From: Adineta steineri
Taxonomy: Eukaryota > Rotifera > Eurotatoria > Adinetida > Adinetidae
NCBI GenBank assembly: GCA_905250115.1
Contig: CAJNOI010000048.1
Coordinates: 62,001 to 126,000, forward strand
DNA: 64,000 bases
Reading direction: 5' to 3'
The notes beneath the pieces are model-generated. The model did no database searches. It had not been told where the DNA came from and saw only the letters and a list, made by a program, of their open reading frames with translations. Both the position numbers and the translations under genes were made by a program. Of this stretch, positions 1 to 11,941 are shown piece by piece; the stretch's first letter is position 1; the number at the start of each line of letters is the position of its first letter.

Positions 1-206
1 AAAATATTTTCTTTTCTTTTCCTTTACAAAAATCAATAGAAGGTGACAACATTTAACATTTATTTTTTGTAATTTTTAATCAAAATTACCAAATTAAATT
101 CAATTTTGATGAAAAAAATCAAAAAAGACTTTTCTTCGTTCTTTTGTTTCTCGGTTATTTATTTAACAAAAAATTATTTTTCTTTTTTTCAAAACTAAAA
201 CTCCAT
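1..206. other. AT-rich 3' flank of B-box/NHL gene A
   Basis: No coding potential is seen. The stretch resembles the 3' flanks of the other B-box/NHL copies (for example just before 11942, 21930 and 38276), with the same runs of ttttcttttgtttct and a leading aaaaattattttt, so it belongs to the duplicated unit. Confidence 0.6.
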
Positions 207-1953
207 TCACAAAATTATTTCAAATTTTTGAATTCGATGATTATTATAATCGGCAACATAAATATTTCCTTCATCGTCAAAAGATAAACCTGTAGGACAA
301 GTGAATCGATTTGATTGATTTTCTCCTTTACCATTTCCATCAACAACAACTTCACCTTCTTCTTTTCCTTCACACCAACGCATTATTCGATGATTCTGAC
401 TATCTGCCACATAGACTTGGCCCAAATCATCAACAACTACCCCTCGAGGGTGAGACAATTGATTGATATTTTTTCCTTGACCATTTCCTCCAGCAACAAT
501 TATTCCTTCTTTTGCATCTTTTCTCCATTTCATCACACGATGATTCAATCTATCTGATACATAAACAGTTTGATCTTCATCAACAAAGATAAAAGTAGGA
601 TAGTTGAGTTGAGTGAGTTCATTTCCTTGCTTATTTCCACCTGCTACTATAATTCCTTCGTTGTTGTATTCACCTATTTTCCATCGTCTAACTTCATCCT
701 TCTTCCAATCAGAGACATAAAGAAACCCATGCTTATCCATTGCCAAACCATAACAGTCAATGTTCTTAATGAGAATTTGTTGATTTTGATTCGACCATTG
801 AATTACTCGTCTGTTATTATGATCAGCAATGACGATCGAATGATTTTGTTGATCAACAATTACATCTGTTGGTCGATTCAAATGATTCATTCTATTTCCT
901 TGTTTATTTATACTTTCAATGATTTGTCCTTCCTTTGCATTATATTTCCATTCAACAATACGATTATTATCATTATCAGCAATGAAAACATTTTTCTTTT
1001 TATCAATAAAGATTCCTGCAGGACGATTGAGTTGATTTAATTCTTGTCCTTTTCCATTTCCACCAGCCACGGTGATCCCATTTTGTTTCCATTTATTGCA
1101 TTTTGGTTCTAGAAAAAAATGAAAACAAAAACTTTTAATGAAAACAAGAAGAAAGAAAAGATTAATCTTAAATGAAACCTTAATAAATATATTTGATAAA
1201 GAGACAAATTGTATTTCATTTCTCTAATTTATCAAGACCTTCAAAAAATAAAATATATAGAGTGATGAAATTCTAAGAATATCTCTTTATCAATTATTTG
1301 ATTTTTGTTGTTATCAATCAAACATCTTTTAAAACTTCAAAGAAAAAGGTTTTTAGTTAACTTTTATTTTATATATTATTATTGTTTTTTTTGTCATTAC
1401 TTTTCTTTTAGGAATTATTTATTACAAGCTTACTTTTTTCCAATGAAATAATTGAAATTTCATTAATAAATGATTGAGAATCTTGTTGAATATAAGTCTT
1501 TGATGGATTATTTAGTTCTTGTCTAATTTTTTTTAATTCATTTCTTAGATAGTTTAAATTTATCTCATTAAATTCGTTTTCTTGTTGAAATTGTTTTAGT
1601 TGTTCATTTAAATCATTAAATTCCATTTCTATATCATTAATAGATGTTTGTAATAATTCTGTGACAATTTCTCTACAATTTTTTGCTCGTTGTTTAATTT
1701 TGTCAATTGAATCTATTTCCCATTTATTAATTTGATCTATTAAAGAAAGATCATGTGAATTTGGTTTTTGCTCACCAAATCTTTCTTTAAATTGATCATA
1801 ATCATCAATAATATGACGTAGTTCTTCATTTAATAGTTGACGATGTCTTGTTAAATCGATTAAACAAAAGTTTTTCGAACATCCTTCACAAAGATATGTT
1901 ATTTTATCCTTATTACATATAACACATTGTGTTTTATTGTATGTCATTGCCAT
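207..1953 (-). CDS. B-box zinc finger / coiled-coil / NHL-repeat protein, copy A
   Basis: Two-exon gene: exon 1 at 1434-1953, exon 2 at 207-1108, intron 325 bp with donor GTAAGC and acceptor TTCTAG; phases 1+2 close to 473 aa. Residues 10-37 carry a B-box-like zinc finger (C10, C13, C22, C25, C30, D33, H37), followed by a charged coiled coil to about residue 165. Exon 2 encodes six NHL blades of the type xGIFIDKxxNxFIADxxNxRIVEW, expected to form a beta-propeller. The layout is that of TRIM-NHL proteins without the RING finger, so direct ubiquitin-ligase activity is not predicted; NHL propellers in known relatives bind RNA or protein. No signal peptide or membrane segment is visible. The first 75 residues are almost identical to copy F, 24 kb away. 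The biological role is unknown. Confidence 0.85.
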
Positions 1954-2419
1954 GTGTTTGGATATAAATTTCTAGAATAAATGAATATTTGATTATCTAC
2001 TTTCCTAGATATAAATTTAATAACTGAATGATAATAAAAACCTTGTTCAGTAGTAAAAAAAATAGAAATTGATGTGCTTTTAATTTTAAGTAACAATTCA
2101 GATAATTCTAGTGATGTTTTTTCACTGAAAGAATGATTTGATGTAGATTTGGATGTAGTTGAAGATCAAACATAGATCGTTACCCTCGAAATAGATGATG
2201 TATTAATCTCTTATGCATCCAACTGTATCGTTATGTTAATTTTAGTCCCGTCTCCTACTGTTAATATCATCACTCTTATTCTCGAGATCATTATTACGTA
2301 ATATTATTTCAAAAGACTAACTTACTAAAATGAAACTATTTCGATATGAATCAGGATTCTGTTTATACCACTTGTAAGCAAACAAATAAATGATTCGTTC
2401 TCTACATTAACCACATAGA

Positions 2420-2760
2420 TGATCACATAGTATTTTCTTCACTATATAGCCATATAGTATTTTTCCTTTTCGTTATTATAATTCCTTTTTCTTCTGCTTT
2501 TTTGACTTATATCGAAATGTGTTATTTCTAAGTTATGAACAAGGGGATATCACACAAGTATTTTCTGAGAATATATTGTATTGCAGAGATGGGAATAGTC
2601 GAAGAAATAATCACTACTCATCGTATAAATAATTGCGTTTTCTTTTTAAATCAACGAACTATTGCTACACTTCCGAACATCATCCTCTTTTTTAATTTCC
2701 GACTAAACTGTAACATCACTTTGAATTCCTCTTTTATCGATTAAGTTCTTCTAACTATAT
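2420..2760. repeat. Dispersed upstream segment, copy 1
   Basis: This segment shares long near-identical runs with 26600-26900 and 43640-43830, for example the words gacttatatcgaaatg, aagttatgaacaa and tattgcagagatgg in the same order. A more diverged relative lies at 3080-3400. All copies sit 5' of a B-box/NHL gene, and the 3080 copy abuts the start of the PARG/PBZ gene. Open frames inside it differ between copies, so it does not look protein-coding. Confidence 0.7.
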
Positions 2761-3079
2761 ATTTGATTTAAAAAAGAAAAACTATATCGAAATAAATAAG
2801 TAAAATATGATCAAATTTAATTGCAAAGACGAAAAGCATTATATATATCTCAGCATGGATACATAATAGAAGTTTGATCTTTTCTCTTTTAAAAAATTCA
2901 CTTTGAAAAGTTCTATAGACATGATAACACCAAATATCTGCGAAGATTGAAATTAATGATCTTTTTCATCCCAGATCTACCCATACGCACACATTCACAC
3001 CTTCAAAATAATATTCGAAAAGAATTTTCTCAAAGATAAAATCTTGTAAACGAACGTATAGAACATTCGTTTTTTATTC

Positions 3080-3400
3080 TTTCACATGATCATAAACTAT
3101 TCTTTTCTTTTTCTTCAGATATATATCGATATGGTATTTTCCTTCATATACGATCATATGGAGTTTTCTTTCGTTATCTTAATACGTTCTTCTTCTATTA
3201 TTTTGACTTACATGAAAATGTGTTATTTCCAAGTGAAGAACAAAAAAATATCGTCTAAGCATTGTCTCTAGAATATATTATATTACGAGAGATAGGAATA
3301 ATCCAAATAATCATTTCTAGTCCTATAAATACGTGTGGTTTATTCTTAAATAAACGAACTATCATCTTTCACTTCCAACGATACTACAAGAAGATTTATA
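3080..3400. repeat. Dispersed upstream segment, diverged copy next to the PARG/PBZ gene
   Basis: It follows the same order of motifs as 2420-2760 (tttgacttacatgaaaatg, gaacaaaaaaata, aatatattatattacgagag) but with many substitutions. It ends about 20 bp before the proposed start codon at 3423, so it probably forms the promoter or 5' leader of that gene. Confidence 0.55.
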
Positions 3401-3422
3401 GGGCTATTAAAGATTTATTGAA

Positions 3423-6400
3423 ATGGCAACACCTGCGAATAACTCTATTCGAAGAAACATACTAAAAGAAAATAATGTAAGTAAATTATTACTATTCTAT
3501 ATGAAGATCGAATCTATCGATATTGTTTATATGTTCAGTTATTTATTATTTTCTATTATATTGACAGTCAAATCTATGATATACTATTGCGTCTATGCAG
3601 TCTTCTTTTCAATCCGTATTGAGAAATTTTATTACTTTTTACAGCCTATTTCATGACCTACATGGAAGTTTTACATTGAAATATATAAAAATTATTTATT
3701 ATTCCTTCTCATAACTCAAAAATCCTGTGAAACATATTCTTTGATTAGCACAACCATATAAGCATATCATGTGATTTGTATGTTTCTATTCATAGGACGG
3801 TTATACTACATCTTCATTAGCTGGCAACAATTCTACTTCAAAGATGAAGCCTGTTAAAGTAGAATCTACTACTGAGAATGACGATGCGTATTATAACCAA
3901 ATGCATGACAATAGTGAACAACAAACAAAAACAGCGGAAGGTAAATAACAAGGTGTCTTTGAGTTTATTGAGTATTAATTAAATTTTTGGATAATATTTT
4001 AGATTCTTCAGATGAAGAACGTAATATGGCAACATTACACTCAACTGATGTACAGGATTGGAAATGTCGTGAATGTGGCTATGTGAATAAAGATAGCGAT
4101 ACTCTATGTGATACTTGTGAAACTTCTAAACCGATACGTCCAAGTCATGAAATATATACAAACTATTCAGAAAAACGTCCATCAACATCTTTATCTGATA
4201 GTCGCAGTTCTTCTCCGGCTAGTCGAGAAGATTCACCAAGTCCAACATCGTTTCAACAACAGAATTCAAGTCGTAAACAATCACCAACAAAAACAGATGA
4301 ATCTGAATATGAAAAATCTTTCACTCATTCATCTATTCTATCAAGAAAATATCAAACATCATTACAATCATGTTCATTGGATGATAATGAAGGCCCATCT
4401 TCAATAGATGTGACAAAACGCTGCCACTCACCGAAAGGTAAATATCTTATTAATGGTTATTTGGGGATGGGTGAGTGTGGGTTTCTTGAACCTCTCACAC
4501 ACACACCATCTCATTTATTTCTGTGTTAATTACAGGCTCATTCACAACTATACATTCGCCTTTACGTAATCAAAGTCCTCAAAACGATGGTTATAAATCC
4601 GAATATAATAATTCTGCATCCAATGCATCTTCAACAATCCATAAATCATCATATCAGGATAAGCAAGGAGAATCATCTTCAAGTAATTACCTAATTTTTA
4701 GAATTTTTCATGATTTTTTAATAATCTGATCGAGAAGATATATGCATTTAAAAAATATTCACTATTATTTTTTAGGCTCATCACTATTAAGATCATCCAA
4801 ATCAGAACATCCTATTATTGCATACATTCCTGATTTACCCATAAATATTGATAAACCTCAAATACTTGAAAATATGATTCGTGAAGCTTTAGAATCCAGA
4901 TATAAACAAACAGTATTGAACGTTAAATGTAATACAGAACTAGGTATGGGTACTATATATTTATCTAATGATAATGATAAACATCATTTAATTAATAATA
5001 TCAAAAAAATTTTAATTGAACCAACAAATAATATAACGGTATCAGTAGTAGATGAACTAGAATTAATTTCTTATATTGTCATTGATAATAAGAATCCAAA
5101 TGATCTTCCAACAATTGATAATATATGTCAACGATGGGTTCAACTTTATAAAACACGTTTTCCACCAAAATGTGAACAATTATCCAATCAATTTCAGAAT
5201 ATATTTCGTATAGTTACACATTCATTGGATGAATTAATTAGTGCTATGTCGGTAAAAGATCTTGTAATTAATAATCAAATAGCAAGTGTTTATTTTCGTG
5301 CTGATTGTTGCTTTTTAGAAGATTTACCACGAACATGCAATTTAGATCGATTAAAGCAAGCGATTAGTGAACAAATTACTGATCGATATACGTCAAGAGA
5401 ATTAATGCATATTCAATATAATGAAAATGGTGCTAATGCAGTTATATTAACATCGGGTCGAGCTCGTATTTGGATGTCTCATAATTCAATTGAAATAGAT
5501 GGACGAACAATTATGAAAAAAGATCAACTTGCATGTCGACTAATAATACAAAATGTACCTAAAGCTATATCAACAGCACTTATACAAAATCATAGAATCT
5601 TTGCAAACAGTGTCATTAAAATATTGCCTAGTAATGATCATGTTATTCTCGAACTTTCGAATAGAAATATTTATGAAACATGTATTGATCTTGGTGCTTT
5701 ACGTATTGGTGACTATGTATTACGTATTGAAGCTTATACAATATCGAGTAATCCTGAAAATAGCGATATCGATGCTGAAAATTGGTATGAAACAGAAATG
5801 TGTGATTATAAATCTGATATTATGCCATTCATGTCTGATCCTCATCATCGTATATTTCGATATAAATGGAATTCACAAGCATTTTTAGATCAATTTCGTC
5901 TTTGGACATCAAAGAATCGTCATTCTAATGATAAAAATCAAGTTGAATATGAGAAATTATGTAATCATAAACGACATTTATTACGAATGACAGTTATGTT
6001 AAATACAATTGGTGTGATAAAAAAAGGTTATTATCGTATAGATGAAAAAGAAATTAAATTAAAACCAGATCGATTAAAAACAATTGTTTATAATCATAAA
6101 TCAAAGTTACAACATGGTAAAACAATTTTATTATCACAGGCAATGCAATGTCCATATCCATGTACATCAGTTGAAGTGATTAATGAAGATTGTTTGATTG
6201 TTTACAAAAAATTAGTAAGTCAAGGTTGTCGACCAGTTATTCTTAATATGGCAAATGCTACTACTCCGGGCGGTGGCTATCGACGAGGTGATGGTGCTCA
6301 GGAGGAAACACTTTTTCGTCGTTCCAACTATTTTCAAAGTCTTGATCGTGAATTAGATGATGGAAAACCATCGACTCGATTTTATTGTAATTCAAATGGT

Positions 6401-9400
6401 GAATTAGAAGCTTTAAATGCACGTGATCCGTTATATCCAATGGATAATTACGGAGCTATTTATACATCAGGTATGACAGTTTTTCGTCAACCAGAAGAAA
6501 TTGGTTATCCTTTTATGGATATACCTATGTATGATGTATGTGGAATTGCAATGGCTGCTTATCGAGATCCTAAAGTAGATAAGAATCTTCTTACATCAAA
6601 ATATTCTATTGGTACACGAAAAAAAATTGAAAATATATTTGCTATTGCCTATCAACATAAACATGATTGTCTTGTTTTATCTGCTCTTGGTTGTGGTGCA
6701 TTTCGAAATCCACCCAAACATATTGCAACTATTTTTAAATCAGTTATTGATCAATATGCTGGATTTTTTAAATCTGTTTATTTTGCTATTATTGATGATC
6801 ATAATACAGGACAAGATTTTAATCCAAATGGAAATTATGAACCATTTCGAACAGTATTCAAGGATTATAGTGCAGTGCCAAGAAAATATAAACTAGTCGA
6901 TATGATGATTGGACCTTGGAAGATTTTAAAGCAAATAAATGATACAGAAGTAAAATTAAGTGATATTAAAATCTGTCATTTGAAGCCATGTCGTGATGGT
7001 GGAAAATGTAATCATTTAAAAAATGAACAACATTGTCAAGAATACTCACATCCGCCGTTATGTCCAAATACAGATAATAAAACATCCTGTAAAGAAAAAC
7101 ATGATGATCAACATATACTTTGGTTCAAACATCGTTTACAATGTTCATATGGTAGTGAATGTACATTAGTCGATAATGATGTAACACATATGAATGAATT
7201 TGAACATCCAGAATTTTGTCGTGATGGTGGTAATTGTGAAAATTTAGATTATGAACATTTAAAATCTTATCGACATTTACCTTTATGCCGACATCGTCGT
7301 CAATGTGTCGAATATAATCGTCGACCAAATGATCACTGTATGAAGTTTCGCCATTGTATACCAATGTGTCGTTTTGGTAAATTTTGTACACGATTTCATG
7401 ATGATAAACATTTACAAGAAGAAACTCATCCATTTCGATCACCGCCATGTCCATTTACTCCATTTCATTGTCAAGCTTACAATACATTATCACGAACAAA
7501 TAGCATTAAAACATTACCAATTGATATTCAAAATCATTGTTTAAAATATTCACATGTATGTCGATATGGTCGACAATGTCATGAAACATCCGATGTACAT
7601 TTAAACAATACAATTCATGTTGCACGTCATATGTGTCCATATGACAGTAAATGTACAAAAAAGCATAATGAAGATCATTTAAATTCATTCTCTCATTCAG
7701 ATATTCCTGATATTCGTCGTTTATGTCTCTATCAAAATTATGAATGTCGAGATAAACGAAAATCTGAACATATTCTACAATATCGACACAATGGAAATTA
7801 TGATAGCAGTGGTGTTATTAATTATTTCGGACAAAATAGAATGATTGATTTTGTGTCCAATCAAGAACATATGCTTAAAGCAATACAAGATTATGCGATA
7901 CATTTAAAACAAACATTATCAATTCCAAAAGAAATTCAAAAATTTATTAAAGGTTTACAGCCAGTTCATCGATGTTCAAAAATTATCTTTGAATCTATAC
8001 TTGTTCATGGTCATGTTATGTCTTGTGAACATATGGAACATTTAAAAAAACCTCGTTTTGCAGCTCAAGCCGCTCAAGAACATAAACATGTACGAGCTAT
8101 TCTCGATCGTTATAAATTGCCAACAATAGAAAATCATGTTCGAGAATATTTTCAAGCACTCATATCTCAAAAATATAGCACAAAATATGGTTCAAATTCA
8201 GCATTCGGTATAGATACCAGTAGTTCAATGGCTTCAACAACGCCGAATGACTTTGATGAGACGATTTGTAAAGAAGAAAGATTTTTAAAAAGTATGTTAA
8301 AACCAGAAGAGATTGATAGAATTCGAAAACGTGCAATTGATATTGCTGAAGCTTCATGGAATCTTCAGGGTGATCCAACTGGTATTAAATATGCACCTGA
8401 CAAAGTATTAGGTACTAATAAACATATTTTTAGTATTCTGGGTCCCCATTTTGGGTATTATTATGGTGATATATTTCTTGTATTTAAAAATGAAGTAATG
8501 CTTCATCCAGATGCAAACTTTTCACCTCAAGCAGCAACAGCATTTAATAGTGGAAGGACATTTTCTTGTCGACCATGGGTGAAAGATCCTGGTTCAGATG
8601 AAGCAAAAATCAAATGTTTTCATCAATCGAAACTACATTGTTCTATACCAGGATATGAATATGTCGCAGCAGCTGAACTCATTGCTACAACAGGGTTATA
8701 TAAGAAAACCATGGATGTCAATATAAAAGATATTTTAGAACGTTGGAAAAAAGTTAATTCACATCAAGTATTTGAAGCACATTTACCACAATTAATTCCA
8801 TTGGATTATATCGACGCAGTATATATACCAAAAAATCTGTTTAATTCATTAACACCAGCAGCACAAGAATCAGCTAAAAAAACTTTTGGTCATTCACTTC
8901 ATCTTACTGATCTTGAAGTTAATCTTGGTCCTAATGGTGATGTCAATGTACAATTATTGGATAAGAGTCGTTCGAAATATCAAAACTATGTAATCGATAA
9001 ACTTATAGAAAAAATCGAACATCCAACACATTTTTATGGCACTGTAATTACTCTAGCACCAAGCAAATTTTCAGATCATATTCTTGTACCAATTACAATA
9101 AATAAAGCTTATGATCAATATCGTCATACTCATAAAGGAAATACAAGTTCTGATGATACTTATATTTATTGGAAAGCCATGTATGGTGATATGATGATCA
9201 CATTATCAAATGAACCGATTAATCCTGATAAAATTGAACCAAATATTCGTTATCTTGTTTGTTATGTTGCAGAAAAGCCATCGACAACAACAACAACAAA
9301 TTATAATGAATCATACTCATATATAAATGCTAGTGAACCATATCGTCATGAGATGATTATGGCTAATGGTCGCTGTTCACGTAGTTCACGTACATTTTAT

Positions 9401-10704
9401 CGTGGTTGTAATATTGAAGGTTTCTTAACTTATTGTCTTAAAATTGAAAAGAAAACAGGCCAAGTAACACTTTCACATGCTGGATCAAATGGTATTTATT
9501 GTTATGAAACAATAACATGTAATTTTCCAAAGACAACACTTGATTTAAACAAATTAATATATATTCATGTTAGTGCTGGTTCTCAAAAAGTACCAATTCA
9601 AAATTTAATTATTAGTTTTGAACAAATTCCTGATTTACATCCATCATTTGATAAAAATTTCAAACCAGGAAATGATGTTGTATCTCGTGACAAAAAACCT
9701 CATAGACGTGATCGTTCGCCATCACCAAAATCTGAACAGCCATCTCGTGAAAAATCTTCGTCATTATATCAGAAAGCAGAGCATGTTATTAGGAACGTAT
9801 TCGGTTATGGTGGCAATGATAAAAAACTTGAGCCATGTTCTCATTCAATAAATTGTTCATTACAAGAATCACCTAAACATATGAAAGAGTTTTCTCATCC
9901 TTGTCCATACTCTGAACTTTGCACGAAAAAAGACAAGGAACCTTATTTAACTCATGAACCACATCGAGTAGAACAATGCTCCTCAAAGAATACCTGTCAA
10001 AAACTGAATGATCCTATTCATCGAGCAAAATATCGACATAATGGTTATCCTGACTTTCTTATTCCATGTCGTCATGAAAGAAAGTGTCAAGATACAACAT
10101 TCCATCATAGAATAAAGTATTCACATGGTGAAAATGTCGATATAAAAAAATATGCAAAAGGTAAGTTATCTTTCACCTAACTTAATAATACACTTTTTTT
10201 TCCTCAGATGTCATTCCTGATAACTCATCTCCAAAATCTACTTTACCATACCAGGCTGCAGCATCCTCTGATGCAAAAACAGATAAGCAACAAACTTCTT
10301 GCCGATATGGATCAGATTGCCGTGATAAAAATGATTCTCAACATTGTTCAAAATATTCACATCCTTATAGTTCATCTGGAGCAAGAGATCTATGCACACC
10401 TTGTCGTTATGGACGTGATTGCCGTGATAAAAATGATCCTCAACATTATTCGAAATACTCACATCCACATAATGATAGATCTAAATCTTCAAATATTTCA
10501 AGTGATGATCAAACACCTTGTCGTTATGGACGTGATTGCCGTGATAAAAATGATCCTCGACATTATTCGAAATATTCACATGATCATGGATCGAGGCCTT
10601 CGTCTAGTTTAAATCATAATCAAATACCTTGTCGTTATGGACGCGATTGTCGTGATAAACATGATCCTCGGCATTGTTCGAAATATTCTCATGCAAACAA
10701 GTGA
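3423..10704 (+). CDS. Giant RanBP2-ZnF / PARG macrodomain / multi-PBZ protein
   Basis: Six exons: 3423-3476, 3796-3940, 4003-4437, 4536-4682, 4776-10160, 10208-10704; all phases agree, giving 2220 aa. Residues 85-110 form a RanBP2-type zinc finger (W86-x-C-x2-C ... N ... C-x2-C). Residues about 660-960 match the microbial-type poly(ADP-ribose) glycohydrolase family (DUF2263/TIGR02452): the signature is G759-G-G ... Q769-E-E, and a later LSALGCGAFRNPP block fits the family's C-terminal core. Ten PBZ-type fingers (C-x5-C-x6/7-H-x5-H) follow at about 997-1266, four more at 1946-2043, and four near-identical ones in the last exon (CRYGRDCRDKNDP...H...YSH). PBZ fingers bind poly(ADP-ribose) in APLF and CHFR, so the protein should be a poly(ADP-ribose) reader and eraser. 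Residues 1270-1940 are not recognised. The first short exon is the least certain part. Expected nuclear or cytosolic; no signal peptide. Confidence 0.85.
4463..4512. repeat. GTGTGGG-type hairpin in intron 3 of the PARG/PBZ gene
   Basis: A G-rich arm (gatgggtgagtgtggg) and a C-rich arm (ctctcacacacacacc) flank a loop of about 10 bp. It belongs to a family of such imperfect inverted repeats in this window, here filling a 98-bp intron. Confidence 0.6.
10298..10690 (+). repeat. Tandem PBZ-finger minisatellite in the last PARG/PBZ exon
   Basis: Four units begin near 10298, 10399, 10519 and 10627. Units 2 and 3 are almost identical at the nucleotide level (cgttatggacgtgattgc ...), while the spacers between fingers differ. 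This indicates recent in-frame duplication of the finger-coding segment. Confidence 0.85.
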
Positions 10705-11941
10705 ATTATTTAAATTTTTATGTTGAAACATTTTTAATCCTGATCAAGGAGTACTTTTTTATATTCGAAATAAAACGAGTGTCTAGTTGCACTATAAATA
10801 TAATGTTTAGATTGTTTAAAGAATTTGTACAGATGGCTATTTCAACTGTGATACAACAAAAAAAATATAAAATATTGTTATCAACTGATCCTTCGATTGT
10901 ATCACTGTAGTAAAATTCAATTTCTAAATAACATTTTAATTTATTCATTTACTTAATTGTACATTCTCTTCGAATAGTCAGTCCGCTTATCAATCTATCA
11001 GTATTTTTTTGACGTAATTTCAGCATCTATACAGGATTTAATAGCATTATTTATTATAATGAGTCGTCTATATCCGACATATATTCATTTTCTTTGGTGT
11101 ATTATTATTTAAGTTGAATATATATATGATTACATTTACTTAATAAATTATCATAAAATAACTTTATATTTTGTCTGTAATTCTTTTGTTTTGCTTTTAT
11201 TATTCATCATATTCTATGAATCTCTTTTCAAACATAAAACTCTCAATTCACATAAATATTTCTTATTTTATTTTATCGCACCCACATGTATTCTTGACAA
11301 ACTTATCTGAAAATATTCAGAAAATACCTTTTACAATTTATCCTATCATGAAATTCAATTATTTGGTCAAGTACTTATCAACTTTAAGTAATTTTAATCT
11401 GATAATAAATTATTTATTCGGTCAAGTCTTTAATTATTCTAGTGCTATTTTTTGCGAAAAAAATTACTTTGAAATGTGGAATGTAAGTCAGAAAGTTGTG
11501 GAATATTTATTTTAGTTTCTTTGAGTAATAAGACAAATCTCTTTTGAAGTTTTATCAAATGAAAACATATTAATGTCATCAGAAATCTATGAAATCAGCA
11601 ATCAAATTTAAATTTTAGATCATGTGAGAACTTCTATTGCTTTTTATTTCATTTGAATTTCTTTGTTATTTTGTCGAAATTCTTTTTTTTAATTTAAATG
11701 AGAATCTTTTCGAGATTTGTTTTGTTCATCAAAATTCATTTCAATGCGAGTTTTATTCTCAATTTTTCATATAATATGACTTTTTCTTCGTTATTTTGTT
11801 TTCAAAACATTTCTATTTCCTCAAATTTTAATGGATTTTTTCATTGATTTTTAACAATAAAATGTCACTTTTTCTTTTGTTTTTATTTCTCAATGTTTTC
11901 TTCAATAAAAAATATCTTTTCTTTCAAAGTTAAAGTTTCAT
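10705..11941. other. Intergenic, 3' flank of PARG/PBZ gene and of B-box/NHL gene B
   Basis: Very AT-rich, with no convincing gene. A stretch at about 11056-11165 (gtgtattattatttaagttg and following bases) recurs at about 30677-30830, so part of this 3' flank has been copied 20 kb away. A 114-codon open frame at 11171-11515 lacks homology or splice context and is not called. Confidence 0.5.
11056..11165. repeat. Duplicated 3'-flank segment (partner at 30677-30830)
   Basis: The words atgartcgtctatat, gtgtattattatttaagttg and atgattacattta appear in the same order in both places, with an insertion of about 40 bp in the second copy. It lies just downstream of the PARG/PBZ stop codon. Confidence 0.6.

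Larger units (their letters stand above)
1954..3422. other. Divergent intergenic region with duplicated upstream segments
   Basis: This separates minus-strand gene A from the plus-strand glycohydrolase gene. I see no gene in it. It contains two related copies of one segment (about 2420-2760 and 3080-3400), which also occurs upstream of B-box/NHL genes F and H. Its position between two divergent starts makes a promoter or 5' leader role plausible. Confidence 0.5.

Noticed and set aside
315..1040. Plus-strand open frames across the propeller exon of copy A (and the like at 12191-12772, 15588-16169, 22034-22751, 25178-25609, 38843-39172, 41274-42005)
   Set aside because: They are antisense to conserved NHL blades, consist of Ile/Phe/Ser/Asn-rich low-complexity sequence, and arise from the biased codons of the minus-strand gene.
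1070..1108. GTG start codons for NHL exon 2 of copy A and exon 1 of copy G
   Set aside because: In copy A the frame continues to a splice acceptor at 1108; in copy G the paralogue-supported ATG lies two codons downstream.
10238..10468. Minus-strand open frame opposite the PBZ exon (and 7125-7454, 7506-7688)
   Set aside because: His/Asn-rich shadows created by the reverse complement of the Cys/His finger codons.
10298..10690. CRISPR-like array
   Set aside because: The repeat spacing is uneven, the repeats encode PBZ fingers in frame, and the spacers are coding.
11171..11515. 114-codon open frame
   Set aside because: Ile/Phe/Ser-rich with no domain, no splice context and typical of AT-rich spacer.
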